From Todiramphus chloris collaris (lineage: Eukaryota; Chordata; Aves; Coraciiformes; Alcedinidae): DNA of 64,000 bases. The first letter of the stretch is position 1. The number at the start of each line of letters is the position of its first letter. The notes below the pieces were generated by a model, which was not told the DNA's origin, made no database searches, and saw nothing but the letters and a program-made list of their open reading frames with translations. The position numbers and the translations under genes were made by a program. Positions 1-12,790 of this stretch are shown here, in pieces. The stretch lies in contig JANVCC010000073.1 in the NCBI GenBank assembly GCA_025345505.1, forward strand, positions 4,601,448 to 4,665,447, in the 5' to 3' direction.

Positions 1-1086
1 CCACTGTAATCTTAAATATTAACTCGCTTTTGCATGTTTAGCACCAGCCATACACTACTGGCATTAATAAGACTGTCATTTTCCTGAAATGCATCCAGTC
101 TGTGTAATCCAAAGGTGCTGGAAAGACAGCAAAGTCAGGGAAGGGCACTAGATTTCTTGCCATGTTCCCGGTCTTGTGGTCAGGTTTCTTTTTCATGATT
201 TTTAAGATAAGAACTTAGAAACTTTGGGACAGTTTTCTAGTGGAGCTAGATCTACAAAGCTCTAAAGGAGCTCTGAAAATAGAATCTGGCTTTCTGTATC
301 TGTTGCAAGAAGGTGTTGAGGAGGGGAGACTGGAGAAGGAGTGGGGCTGGGTGATGAATGGTGTTGAGAAGGTAGAGTTGCATGGGAAAAGATGGAGATC
401 GCAGCGGGGAGAGAAGGGTGTCATAGAGACAAGAGATTGGAAGTGAATGCAAAGATGCAGAGCCACTTAGTAGGTGGGAAATAGGCTGTGTGATGTTCAG
501 GAGATTGCACGAACAAGGAGTTAGAGTCTGCTGAGTGTCTTCAAAGCAGCAGGAGATGCTTTTATTAGTAACATTATATTTTATTGGTAACATATGTATA
601 CCGTTGCAAGAAAAATAGGTCATTAGCTGATGCAAATGGTAATGGGGACTCTTGCATGGCTCTTGACATCAGCAGTGTGCACCGTATACCTTATCTTGTG
701 TGGTAGGAACACATCCTGGCCACGTGGAAAATTGAGCATTTCTTCACTGTTATCTGGTTCATGACATGTAGACTGACAGCGTGTGTCTTCCCAGTTCTGA
801 AGTGATGCCCTTCCTTCCTGGTTTAACTGAGCTGCTCCCTCATTCTGAATGCTATCCACTGTCACATTTAACTCGGGACAAAACCAGTGCTCCATCATCA
901 CTACCTGCCCTGTTTCTCATGTTAGATATACAATTTATCTAGCTGGATAGCTGTTTTATTACGTTCCCCCAGCAGTGTGATGGCAGGTCTGCCATGAGTG
1001 AAGCTCTGACTTCACACTTGGTATATGTGCCAAATATTCCCTCATTATCTGCTGCTTCTCCTGATCATACAGTTTTTATTTATTTA
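1..1086. other. Unannotated non-coding sequence
   Basis: No transposon, structural RNA or convincing exon was recognised. Short open frames on both strands overlap one another and resemble no known family. The right end runs into a long pyrimidine tract. Confidence 0.6.
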
Positions 1087-1225
1087 TTTTCTCCTTTTCT
1101 CTTTTCTTTTTTTTTTTCTCTTTTCTCTTTCCCCCCTTTTTTTTTTTTTCTTTTTTTTTCTTTTTTTTTCTTTTTTTTTTTTCTTTTTTTTTTTCCCCTT
1201 TTTTTTCGTTCTTTTTCCCTTTTTC
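1087..1225. repeat. Long homopyrimidine (T/C) tract
   Basis: Positions 1087-1207 contain only C and T (121 nt), followed by one G at 1208 and pyrimidines again to 1225. Positions 1141-1170 are three exact copies of a 10-mer made of nine T and one C. Long polypurine/polypyrimidine tracts of this kind can form triplex (H-DNA) structures and are prone to length change and assembly error. The two open frames across it encode only a Phe/Leu/Ser run and are artefacts of composition. Confidence 0.95.
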
Positions 1226-4200
1226 AAAATTAAAGTCTGGGTAGGGATTTGTGACTAGACTACATGAACCTCAAGGTGTTTGTCTCCTCAGCAACGCAAC
1301 GGGGAGGCAAATTTTAAATGCAATTATCTTCGGGTGTATTATAGTGTAATATTTGCATGCTCTCTTTATAAAACAGGCTCTTAGGGCATTTTCCCAACTG
1401 CTTTCCCTCTCTTTCCATTTGCCCTGCAGCTTATTTATGTTGATGTTTTCTTCTCTGAGTTTCTGGTTTCATTACGTAGCCTGTTGTTAATAGTAAGATG
1501 TGATGCAGTCAGATAACGTGTAGGGACACCAGAGAAGGTGAACACATGGTGACTGCAGCAATAAATGCAGTAATAAACTCGTGCATTTGTTAACTGTGTA
1601 ATCTGATTGTAAAGAGTAACTTGGAGAACTGAAACTGGACGGCAGAATTTCTGTGCTGAGTCACTTCATAACTAAGACGATCAGCGCTTGAAATGCAAGG
1701 GCCAGCTTTGAGTTCAGCAGTTTTAGATTGTTACAAATTCACGACTGTTAAACGAGTCCTAGTTTACCCTGGAGCGTACTGGGAAAGGATGGTGTCTGCT
1801 GTGCACGTGTGAATGGGAGAGAGATGTTCAGGAGAAGAAACAGGACTCCCTGAGCTGAATAAATATTGGTTGTGTTGCGCTTTTAGACTAAGATAAATAG
1901 CATTGTAGCTGGCATAGCTTGTGCCCTGAAAAATGCCATCTGGCTTAAAAACTCTGACTTGTTTAGTGACACTGAGAGTATTCAGAAGTGAGGAGTCTAA
2001 AAATGAGGAGAATTGCTAAAACTGGCTGGAATCAAGACTGTGCTAGATGTGCCCTCTAATGCATCATTCATTGTCATCAGATGAGTATTGTCATTGAGAT
2101 TTTCTCTCTGGAGGGAGTGAGCTGCAATAGGTTGTGAATGACACTGAGTTAATATTCAGCAGTGTACATAAAAGATGGGGATTTTGACAGTGTTTAATTC
2201 TGTTTCAGCTTTGCTCCCACTGAAACAGCCTCCTTTAGAGGGTATATAGGTGCTTTGGCTGCTGCTATAACCCTTACAACTCATTAGCAGCGCTGGGACG
2301 CCAGACTGAGGGGAGGATTCCTTTCCCTTTATCTTCGTTAGACTCCCAATGTGAGAGCAATTTATTGTGCCCTTGGACAGGAGAGCAGGGATTTGCAGCC
2401 ATATTTCACCATGAATCCTCGCTTTCTCAAAATTCCCATTCAAACTTGAGAGGCTTCCTCAAGTGAAAAAAACCCCAGCATCATCAAGCCTGTTATTTTT
2501 AGTGGCAGAAATACAAGAAGCTGCAGGCTTGAACTTCGTTTCTGACAGGTTGAATGCCTGTGTTCCATCTTTAAAACAAACTTTATAATTGTATTACAAA
2601 AAAAATTCTCCAGGTTTAGTGAGGCTGCAAATCAAGGGTATATTATACAGTGTTAATGAGGAAAGAAATCTAGCAACTCTGTTGGAGGGGAAAAAAAGAA
2701 GTTTATTTCATTAACTTTGTCTTTACTGTAAGGCTGTGGAAGAATTAGATAGAAAAGCTATAGATGGTATGAAAAGATTCTGCTGTGAGTATTTGCCTAT
2801 CAATTAGATCTGTTAGGAGGCACAAAGATCTTGGGAAAACAAATGAGAAAATACAGGAGAGAAATGTGCTCCAGGGACCGACGGTAGTCTGTTCAACCCT
2901 CCTGAATGGCCAAGAAGTTCCTCAAGACATCAGCCATCTTCACCTGAGAGACCTCCACTGACTGCTTGTGCTTAGTCCCCGAGAGAAGGGGGACGGGACA
3001 GGTACCATCTTCAATCCCCAGGGCACCTGGAGCTACGAAGAGGCTTCCCGCGCAAGGGACCGGCGTGTGTTCCACGCTGCGCTTGGCTGGCATCCTGCCC
3101 TGTGAGTCTTGCCTCCCAGCTCATTGCAAACCTTCCCCAAGAGCACAGACCTGCTCGTGTTGGGCCTTATGTGAGAGGAATAACAACACATCAGTACATT
3201 TGTGAGGAAACGAATCAAACCAGCCAGACTTCAGCAGGACTAAAATCACTCCTGGCAAAATTGCTTCAGGAGTGTGTAGCCGTAGAGCGTGAACCTTTCT
3301 TCCTTGCAGAAAAGGAAAGCTTCGCATAAACCAAAGATTTGGACAAACTTTGGTCATTGTTCTCTTTGCATGTGAACACATCTGTTCCCTCTCTTCAATC
3401 CCTCTTTCCCAGCTGTAGCTCAGGCAGGTTTCTGAATGGAGGACTTCCTTGAACCTTTCCCTAGCTCTCCTCTTGGCCCTTAGGAGCCTCTCGAGTCCCT
3501 TCCTCGTAGTTTGAGCAGTGCTGTGTTAGGGCTGTCTCAGCACGTGCATCTCAGTAGAGCAAGATGCAGGCTGCGGGGTAGGCAGGAGCCTGGCTTGGTG
3601 CAGAGCCGTTTACCACACCGCTCCAGCCAGCCTTAGAAAAAAGGATTCAGGAATCACTGTGTGGCAATCTCAGAAATGAAGACAGATCTGTCAAGGTTGG
3701 TGGACTTCAATCATTTGTATATGAAAGTGGAGACTGATGAAGACCAAAACAACTATTTATCTGTCTGTGTGCTGGAACCCAAGCTGCTTGTTCTTTAGTA
3801 ATTTCAATCTGATGGGAATAAAATGGATTTTTGCAAAATAAATACAAATGAAGAGAAAAATGCTGATTAGTTCAGGCAAGCTGCATATGAAGAAGGAATG
3901 TATCTTCCTTTAGTATGATCTCCCTGTCTCCTCCTCTCTTCTGTATCACTATCCTTTTTGTCCCCTACTTTTCAAAGCATGGAATCCAACAGTGTTATCA
4001 GGGTCCCACTACTTTACACGTACAGCTTCCAGCTCCTGTTTTCCCTCTGCTCTACACAAGGGTGGCCTCGTGCTTTCTGCAGGCTGAACTGCACTAAACT
4101 CCCATTGAGCAGGCGATGAGGAGGCAGAGATCTTGTTTGTAGGTTGTGGAGCAGTCTCCTGCCAGGTGGGTGAACATGGGCATCCACCAGAAGCCCGCGG

Positions 4201-6820
4201 GTTGAGCCGAACGGGAACCTGGAAGGCTGTGCTCCGTGCCCAGCAGGCAGCGTGCAATTACATCTAACTGCCGAGGATCTGGGTTCAAAGTGAGAGTCCA
4301 ATGCGTCGATGAAGAAAAAGATTGGCTGGCTGCAGTACAGCACACAGATGGCTGTAGTAAAGAAGCCACCTGCCGAGACAGGCTGGACTAACTAAAGGCT
4401 GCCTCCTTCCTCACCAGCAGGATCAAAGTCAAGTGTGGGAGAGAAAGAAGCAGCTATCAAGAAGTGGGTGTAATGCACAGTGGGAGTTCAGTGAAAGTCA
4501 CGACTGACCTGAGGAAAAATGTGGTTTTTTGAGGGAAACATGCTTTGGAAGAACCTGTCTTGATATTTTAATGAATCCATTTTCAGTATATTTTAAAACC
4601 TACTCTTGGCTGCTTTTGACTACAGATTTCAGGAAGCTAAGGATTCAGTTCTAGACCAGTAAAATACTATCTGCATTCCTGTAGGAAATTGTTGCAGAAG
4701 AAAAAAATAAATTAAAATCTACTCAGCAACAATAGTTTCTACTGAGCATTACAGTTAAAAGGTAGGAGACAAGATCAGGCTTTGAAGTCTGTGCACTGAA
4801 CAAGGGTGTGATCCACAACTAAGAAAGAGCTTCAGGAAACAGAAATGCATGATGCCAGGACATGGAGAGAAAACGTTTTCAGAGTGGACTGCCACTGTCA
4901 CCAAGGGTGGCAATGATGTAACTGCAAAGCACAAGCATTCTCCTCGATGGCGAAAGTTGATCAAGAGGGACTATTAAAGAAATATTATTTGTGAAGGAAA
5001 AAATTTTGTTTCAGAGACTGCGGTTTTCATCTATGTTAAAGTGTGTTTAGAGCATCTTGAGGTGACAGAAGAATGTAAGAAAATTCAAAAGGAATGGCCT
5101 CAAAGGGCAAAGATGACACTAAACAGTGTCAGAGAATAAGGCGGATGTGTCAAGATGTGCAAAGTATGGCTTTTCTGGAAGGTCCTTGTCCTTCCCTGTC
5201 AATGACCATGGCAGAAAAATGGAGACCGCCTGGAACAATGGCTGCAGCCTAAAGCACTGAATCAGGAGAGGCCGAGGCAGTGCACAATGTGTTTTCTGCT
5301 GGAACTGACAGTACAGAGAGAAAATGATTTCTTTAGAGAGTGACAAAAACCACTGTCCAGTCTGTCCTGCTCTTTTTAGGCTCCTTTCTCCTCCGAGTTC
5401 TTGCTGCATGGAGTGGGAAATGGAGTAGCTGAGCATTTGTGTAAAGCAGCTAGATGGAGGAATGTTGTGACAGGCTACCTGTAGTGGCCTTGATGTACTT
5501 TCTCTAGTGATGATTTTTTTCACTAAATGGGGTAAGTTGAGTGATTTCTCCTTCCCTTTCCATAGATATTGCTATATCACCTCCTGACACAGAGGTAATT
5601 TTTCCTTCAAGTTTGTGTAATACTCCTGAAAAGCACCAGTGGAAATGCTCAAAAATACCAGAGGAGATTCTCAAAAATCTGTAGAAGTTTTAAACCCCTC
5701 TCTTGTCCTAAGCACCCCACTTTGTGATCTGCAGGGGGTCAGCTCATCTTAGTGGGAAAACCCCAAGGGCTTGTGCTTTGCATGTGGTTTTGCTCTCTAC
5801 ATCCAGGTGAAAGCCAGTCGTTCCTGACAGAGATTCGAGGATTTGTGACAGACATTGCAACTGCCTGTGGTGGAAGTTGGGGCAGAAGTGGATGGGCAGC
5901 TGCTTGTTCCTTTTTAACTGCTTGTCCTCCTTCACCGGGGAGGTGACAGATCCCCTGAAACCAGCCAAGGGGGACTTCTTTTGCAAGTCCTATTAAAAGA
6001 TGGGATGAAAATGTGTTGTGACCTGGCAGAGGGTCAGGATTGGAAAGAGCGCTGCATTTTGTGCTCTGAATGTGAAAACTGCTTGAAAGAAAAATCTAGA
6101 CATGAACTCTGGACATGAAAATATAATCTGGGAGGATCGAGATACCCAGCCAGGCTGAATTTGCATAAGCAGACTGCAGGAAGAGAGAGCCAGCCATAAA
6201 TATGTACCAGGTTGCTTGTTGTGATAAATTAAGGTCCTCCGTTGTCAGGGGGATACAAGAGGTCAGTAACACACCCCAGTTCACCATTCCTGGAGCAGAA
6301 AGGGAGTGTTTTCCAGCCAAAACCACTGGAGGACTTGTCCACAGCTGTTTGAAAACTGTGCTGAAATAATTATTGATGTCAATAAGCAAGTCATATAAGT
6401 AGTGAACTTTGGTTGTTAGTCTAGTTCTCTTCTATATTTTCATCAAGGTCTCGGCTGCTGGAATTGAGTTTCTTGTATAGATTTTGTAGGTTGTACCAAC
6501 CAGAAGGGACTGCAGGGGCTTTGCAGAAAACCATCTGAATTCTTTCTAAATTTAGGAACTGTTTGGCAATCAATAAGGTCAAGTCTTTAAATTCTCATGC
6601 AAAAGTACACTTTGGCTGGAAAGATCCAACAGCACAATGCTCAAACTGGGAGTAATTAGCTGACAGTATTAGTTGACTAGCCTACAGGTTTTCCATCAGA
6701 AAGTAAATGATGAGTTGACATTCCATCTTCCGTGGTGCTGTGGGGGCCTTATTGCAGTTTTCTAAGGCAGGTAATAGATCTCAACCAGGGAGTCCAGCTG
6801 GGAATGACAAGAGGTTTTCT
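1226..6820. other. Unannotated non-coding sequence
   Basis: Mostly unique DNA of mixed composition. Two small CpG-richer patches occur near 3046-3082 and 4196-4256. Scattered open frames up to 134 codons (minus strand, 5119-5523) have no recognisable domain, and opposite-strand frames overlap, as expected by chance. No splice-site pair, RNA gene or clear transposon was found. Confidence 0.55.
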
Positions 6821-6838
6821 TTGTTGTTGTTGTTGTTT
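6821..6838. repeat. (TTG)n microsatellite
   Basis: Five TTG units followed by TTT. It is an ordinary short trinucleotide repeat lying about 60 bp before an ancient CR1 remnant. Confidence 0.9.
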
Positions 6839-6894
6839 TCTTCCTTTACAAAATGTTAAATGCTAGAAGAACTATTCTACTTCAGTTTAGGAAA

Positions 6895-7205
6895 GAGGAA
6901 ACTGAGGGGTTACAACATCTTTGAATACATGATATATTTGAAAGGTTCCACAGTGAAAAATACACTCCTTAAGCTCACTGGCTCTGAGAAGATAGAATAA
7001 AGTTCCTAAGTATGCCCGCAGCCAGAGATACTTAAATTACACCTCAGAAAACTTTTCTAATACTAGATGTAGTGAAGTACTATGCCTAGAGAAGTTAACT
7101 GCTGGACTTCAAGGACAGCTTAGATAAATACCTGTTAGAAGTAGTTCAGGTATAGCTCACCTTGCTATGGGATGAGCCAAGTAACTTCTTGGGTTCCCTG
7201 CCCAA
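6895..7205 (+). mobile_element. Ancient CR1 LINE 3' remnant
   Basis: The order of decayed landmarks follows old CR1 3' regions: a GGTTACAACATCTTTGAATA-like start, the segment giving AAAACTTTTCTAATACTAG, then TGCCTAGAGAAGTT, then a stretch like GGACAGCTTAGATAAATACC, and a degraded tail around GGGTTCCCTGCCC. No reading frame survives. CR1 is the main LINE family of birds and reptiles; divergence marks this as an old insertion. The left boundary is uncertain by tens of bases. Confidence 0.65.
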
Positions 7206-10200
7206 AGAAAGACAGTCTTGTCCTGTGAAGACTTGTAATTAGGAGAGCACAAAGAGATCTAAGGCATGGTCTGCTCTACAGCCATGTCACCTTGTTTGCA
7301 CGGCTGGGGACAACTGCTTTAATGAACCGTGCTCATGTCAGCATGCTTGTGACACACAGAAAGGAAGAATAGAAAAGGGAATGAATAGGGAAACTTCAAA
7401 AATGGTATGAAGTGGTGTGAGAGTTTCCTCCACAGGTGACTTAACATCGCAGAATTAAAGTGAAGAGAGCCGGCAAGATGTGTGGATGCATAGCTACGGG
7501 CCACTGATTGACTCTTGAGGAAGTGGGGAAGAAATGAGAGGCCCAGCTTTCAAACCAGTGCATGGGAAGGACTTGCATCAATCCAGTTAAGAAATAAGAG
7601 GATTTGAAATTGTGTGGCTGTATCTCCTGAGAACTACTTGAAATCCCCCTTCTGTAGTCTGATGCAACTTGCATGCACTAGAGTTGGGGTGATTGAATAG
7701 AGGCTCCCACAGTCCTCCTCTCTGCAGAGAGGATCTTGGGTACTTGTCAATACTTTTAGAAATATGTAGGTAAAAAAAGGAAAGAGAAAATCCAGTCTTT
7801 GAGACCTGTACAGGGCCTCCTGGATTTGAACTTGTAGGCTGGTGCATATTCCTCTTCTGTCGTTCCTGCTATTTATTAAAGTAAGTGTAGACACTGTATA
7901 CCTTACAAATGTCCTCCCTGGAGTAATGGAATTAGATAATATCATGCTCTTGTGTAAATAAATGTTCTTGCTGAATGAGGCTCCTTCTTCCAGGGAGGGC
8001 AAGGATGGCCCTTCTGCAGAGCAGCCCCACAACCCTGTACCAGCAGCGCTGTGCAAGGGACAGCAGGAAGGATAAAGGATGTCCTTCACGTCTAATCTTC
8101 ATCCCCAGACTTTCAATTTTTGTGCATTTGTGTTTTCAGCTTTGCTTACAGTGGCTGGACCACTTATTTTGAGTCATCCTCCAGTCACAATTTTTACCTT
8201 TCTATTTGTACCTCTTTCTAACATTCACCTTATCTCACTGACTCAAGTCTCCTCGGTTCAGTCAACAGCAGAGTTACTCCATGTTACAGAGAAAAGATTT
8301 TCCAGGTGTGGCTGGGATGCTAGAGTTACTCTGTCATCCTAAGGCAGCCCCTTCCATTCCTGTAAGTATATATCTAGAGAGAGCTTAGTGAACAGCATCT
8401 GGATCCATGAAATCATCTGGATGAAGCTGATCCTCTGGTTATATATATAAAAAAGATGCTGTAGAGAAGCAGGGATGAGCTCTAAAAATTAGAGGCAAAA
8501 TCTTGGCTCTGTTGGAAACCGGTGGAAATTGTCGTTGACTTTGATGGGGACATCATTTCACAATAATCCTTGTTTTGGCACAAATTGGTAAAGATGCATT
8601 AACTTCATGGGAGCCGTGTTGGGTGTTGAGGAGAGCACGGTCTTATAAATCTGGAGATTCATGAAAGGATGTGTTTCATTATGTGGGTTGCTAAGTTGTT
8701 AACTGAAATGTGCTATGAGTACAATCTGTAAAGCTAATCTGAAGTAATAAAGTTAATGTGCTCTTAGAGCAACCTGAGGGTTTGAAGTCAATGCAGTTCT
8801 TGAGCGATGAGCGTAATTTTGATAGGTATAAAATAGTTTCTGAAAGCTCACTGCAGCCCATTGTAGAGGACCACCTTACTACTTTTTTTTCAGTGGAAAT
8901 GAAATCTTTGCTGTGGCGTGAACTTTGGGTTGATCAAGCTTCAATCTATTCACAAATACAACTTACTGTTATTACTACAGTTTATTATTTTTATAGCGCT
9001 AGCAATGTTCTCAGTAATTTGCAAGTAGATATTAATACAAAAGCTGTTCCCCAGAGAAAGTGTAATATACACCTTTTGTTAGATTAAAGAACATCATATA
9101 CGTTATGTAGCATACAGCATCCTGAGCAGGTACACGCTCTAGTAATGAACATAGATCCTGCATGGGTATGAAAGGGAGCAAATCATTACTGTTTCCTGTA
9201 CTGCTGTATTGTTTAGACTTCCTAGTATGTGTTTTCCAAACTATTTGACTGTATTGGCTGTATATCATGTAGACTTCTGGCCCATTGTGGGTTGGGGAAA
9301 GGAGGAAAAATGATGGGTCTGCCTGGTAACTCGAACTGCGCCAAGTTGGCACAGGTCTGGCTGCTGTAAATGGACTTCAGCTAAGAAATGTGGTGACAAA
9401 AACTTTTGCCTTATCTTCGGAAAAAGTTTGGCCCGAGTTATGGGCGCTTTCCAGGGGCAATGCAGGTGAAGGGAATAGAGACATTCATGCTGTTTGAGGT
9501 GGACATCAAATAGGTTTAATGCATAGAAAGAGTAATTCATGTATTCCCCTCTCTGCTGGGAAATCAAAACAAGTTCTGATTCTGATAATGGAAATCTCCT
9601 AGAAATCGGGCTCAGCTTATCTGCTCTTTTCATGTGCACCCCGTGCAGCCACCAGCAAGGTGGGGATAGTGGCTTTGTCATCATGTTTACTACTGTGCAT
9701 GGGTAGATACGAGCTGAAGACTCAGAAAATTAAAAGGCTGATAAAACATTAGTAAACCTTCATACCACTGAACTATTTTTTCTCCATAATCATTGTCCTT
9801 CTCCTTTTCAAGTCAGACAACACTGCTGGATGATACAGGCTTGGAAACAAAACCCAAGTGCGTGTTGTTCCAAGAGCAATGGCAGGCTCTGTTATTTCTT
9901 CCCTGCTCTGTTGCTGTGGCAGGTGAAAATTGTTTCTTAGGGCGACTTGAATTGTCATGTCGATCCAGCTCCTTTTTTCTTGCACTGGCTTTATTTGGCC
10001 TCTTTCTATTCCACTTAGATTTTGTTTTCATTTTGTTTTACTTGCTGAATCTCTGCAATCCACATCTGTCTATAGGGACAGGTGAAATGAAAGCAAGTAA
10101 ATTAATGGGTTGGTTTGCAGCAAAAGATTGAATATGATGCTTAGATAGACATCTCCTCAGGTCTTTCTTTTTTTGCCTAGCTGTGAAAGCTCCTGCATCC

Positions 10201-10386
10201 TTGCCCCTTACATTACAGGGATGCTGAATTAGCCTATAAATTGAACTGAGGCTGTTTCTGTAAAATCTGTGACAGAAGTTTAAAGTTCTAAACAAATTCA
10301 TTCAGAGTACATTCACAGCTGTGGGTTTTTTCTTTCTGTGTATTCTGTGGACAATCCGTTGGGAAGGAAAGCTTGCTGCAGTATCT
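7206..10386. other. Unannotated non-coding sequence
   Basis: No gene recognised. The longest open frames (151 codons, minus strand, 7634-8089; 139 codons, minus strand, 9265-9684) have no known motifs and lie in ordinary sequence. A short (TA)n run sits near 8440-8452. The stretch around 8517-8565 may be a fragment of an old dispersed repeat and is listed separately. Confidence 0.5.
8517..8565. repeat. Possible ancient dispersed repeat fragment (TTGACTTTGATGGGG core)
   Basis: The core GTTGACTTTGATGGGGAC resembles a TTGACTTCAATGGG-type word that I recall as common in old interspersed repeats of reptiles and birds. Similar words occur at 27590-27612 and 62476-62494. The family is not named here because the fragments are too short. 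Confidence 0.3.
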
Positions 10387-10419
10387 GAGTGGGTACAGAA
10401 TTTTAGAGTGGGTACAGAA
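10387..10419. repeat. 14-bp direct repeat, 19-bp spacing
   Basis: GAGTGGGTACAGAA occurs exactly at 10387-10400 and again at 10406-10419. This is a local slippage-type duplication in AT-rich sequence with no other sign of a mobile element. Confidence 0.9.
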
Positions 10420-10714
10420 GCAAATAGTAAAAAATAGCAAATCAAGCAAATTTTGCATTTAAAATTGTAAAGTATTAGAAATGGAAATTTGTTTCTGAAA
10501 GTTTTCTTTGGGAAAACAGGAAATTACCATGTGAGCAATAGATATTTATGGATTGTTATTTATGGATAAAGTTTTTGCAGTTGCAAATTGCTCAATAAGA
10601 ACCATTTACTAAGTAAATCCAGGACAAGTAGTTGGAGTGGAAATGTTAACGTTTGAACAAGAAGGAAGATACTTGACAAATTACTCAGTCTAGGTAAGAA
10701 GGATCCACTTTATT

Positions 10715-10800
10715 TTTATATCATTGTCATCTTTTAGTCTGACCTCCTTTATAACACAGAAGAGGAGACTTAGATTAATTAATTCTTAATTGAAGCAGAG
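10715..10800 (-). mobile_element. Ancient CR1-like 3' end, reverse orientation
   Basis: The words TCTTTTAGTCTGACCTCC and TTTATAACACAGAAGAGG match the typical reverse-strand reading of an old CR1 3' end (ATC...TAGTCTGACCTCCTGTATAACACAGG form). The fragment is short and diverged and fades into AT-rich sequence containing TTAATTAATT. Confidence 0.6.
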
Positions 10801-12475
10801 CAGAGCCTTTGGAAAGATGTCATGTCCTGCTTTAGAAGTGAACATGATGGAGGTCCTAGCATAAAATGCCAAAAAGGGCTCTGGTGGTTGGTTGTCATCT
10901 TTGTTAGATTTGTGCCTTATTTCTGACCTGATTTTTCTCTGGCTTTGGTATTATTCCGTTTCATCTCAATTTGTAATTATTTGTTACACTGAAGAACCTA
11001 TTATTAATAGTTTTTTCTTCATGGAGGTATTCCAGTTATTTCACTCTGTGTTTTGCTGTCTCTTAATTTTGCAAATGGAGCAGATGCCAGCATGACTCAC
11101 ATTGTGATAAATAATTTCTATACTCATTGCTGAAGCTATTTCATTAGGGAGGAATCTTTATAATAATCTGCACTTGCTTAATACATAATACATTTTTTGT
11201 GTTTAAACTTAGGCAATACAGTACTCACAAACAGAAGTCCAATGACAAAAAGAAAACAGCATAAAGTCACAAATTTAGTCTAAAATACAGTGAGTAGTTA
11301 TGATGGAAACTCATAAAATGGGCAACTAGCTAAACGGTGTTGAACTGGAGAGGTAAGAAAGTAGCACAAAATGCACTTCTTGTAGCTAACATAAATCTGG
11401 AATAAGACACCAGCTTTAAGATGTCAGTCACACTTTTTGCTTTACTTCCTCCAACAAAGGGTCTTCCTCAAATATGGTCTTCTCTCTCAACTAATTCTTC
11501 ATGTATCCACTGGCCCCAGCAGAGCCAGCTAGGGCAATGGAAGGTTTCCCCTAGGGCCTTAGCAGGGGCTCCTTAATGCCCCAGCACCTCCCAGTATCCA
11601 CCCAGCATGCCCCAGTCAGAAGCTGTAGGATGCTCTCAGCTAGTTACACAAAAGCCCTGACTTAGTTTCTGAGTAGGAGATCTAAAGGTAGACAGTAAAA
11701 TGCCCCTTTGAGTGGACAGATGGTAATTTCGACAAGTAAAGCCAAGTGCTGAGCTGTGTTAGCTTTCCAGCTTGATTTATTAGGTGACTTTTTGTCAGAC
11801 CAAATTATCTTTACAATGAATCCAAGCCTTTAGTTCTTACTTTGCATAGGCATTAACAACTCCCCCCTGCCTCCCAATAAAGTGCATATGGTTTACTTTT
11901 TAAAAAACAGTAATTTCAGTCTTTTGTAGACCACCACACCCTGCACCTTTGCCATTAGTTTGGAATTTGGTGTTAATGGAGGAAAAAGCCGTCACTTTTT
12001 TATTTCTGCACAATTTTAAGCTTGATTTAAAAGCCACACTTGGTAAGTTACATTATGATGCTCTGATTTATTTTTTTCACTGGTAAGTTTAATCAGTCTT
12101 TTTTCTAAGCCATGAGAGAACGAAAATGTAATCTTTTGAGTCTCTTGAGTAGAAATATTCTGACGTAGATCTTCAAGACAGTGAAAAGCCTTCACCATTG
12201 TTTACAGACCTTTAGGTGATTCCCATCTTCTTCCCTTAGATGGTGCTAATATGGTACAAAAAGCACAGCCAGACTGCAGTGTGTTTGAAAGGACACGAAG
12301 TCCACTACAGGCTTGTTTGGATTCTGTGAGCAATTTCTTCTCTCCTCTCTGTGCTACAGTTCTGCCTTATTTGCACGCACTTAAGCTCCAGAATGACACT
12401 GCGTAAAAGGATCAAATGTGGTAAACAATTACATCTGATGACTGTACGTTCATTGTGGAGAAAGAGAGGAACAAA
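10801..12475. other. Unannotated non-coding sequence
   Basis: AT-rich unique DNA. No open frame above about 67 codons resembles anything known. No repeat family was recognised. Confidence 0.55.
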
Positions 12476-12563
12476 TGTTGCCTGTGTCTGAGCTGCAGAA
12501 CAAAACAGACTTTTCCTCAGCTTTGTGCTCTGAGAGGGAAGGCTTGCTGCCTGTGTCTGAGCT
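12476..12563. repeat. Partial 69-bp tandem duplication
   Basis: A 19-bp word containing GCCTGTGTCTGAGCT occurs at 12476-12494 and at 12545-12563 with one mismatch. Beyond it the two copies keep weak similarity (CAGAACAAAACAGACTT against TGGGAAAATGGACTT). This is consistent with a decayed tandem duplication. Confidence 0.7.
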
Positions 12564-12599
12564 CTGGGAAAATGGACTTGTTGGCATCCAGCGTGATTT

Positions 12600-12790
12600 G
12601 CCATTAATTAGGGGCCTCTCCAAACAACTTTTTCATTAGTTATCAGTTATCCCTGTGCAAAGACACATAGAGGAATTTTCTTATTAGAAACTCAGGGGAA
12701 AGTGAATCGCTAGCGATTTTCCCTCTCAGTGCAAGTGCCAGGGAGCTGTGAACCATCTTGGGTAAACATGTTTGTAATTTTACCCTGAAT
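12600..12790. promoter_or_regulatory. Candidate conserved non-coding element with palindrome
   Basis: The block opens with CCATTAATTAGGGG, a homeodomain-type word, and carries a perfect 14-bp palindrome AATCGCTAGCGATT at 12705-12718 with two CpG. The outer words GGGAA (12696-12700) and TTCCC (12719-12723) also pair if four bases on the left are looped out. Function is inferred from composition only. Confidence 0.3.

Noticed and set aside
994..1258. Phe/Leu-rich open frames suggesting a membrane protein
   Set aside because: They translate the pyrimidine tract; the hydrophobic run follows from TTT/TTC codons.
6480..6560. Possible start of another ancient CR1 (ACCAGAAGGGACTGCAGG word)
   Set aside because: Only one short word fits, and the flanking landmarks are missing.
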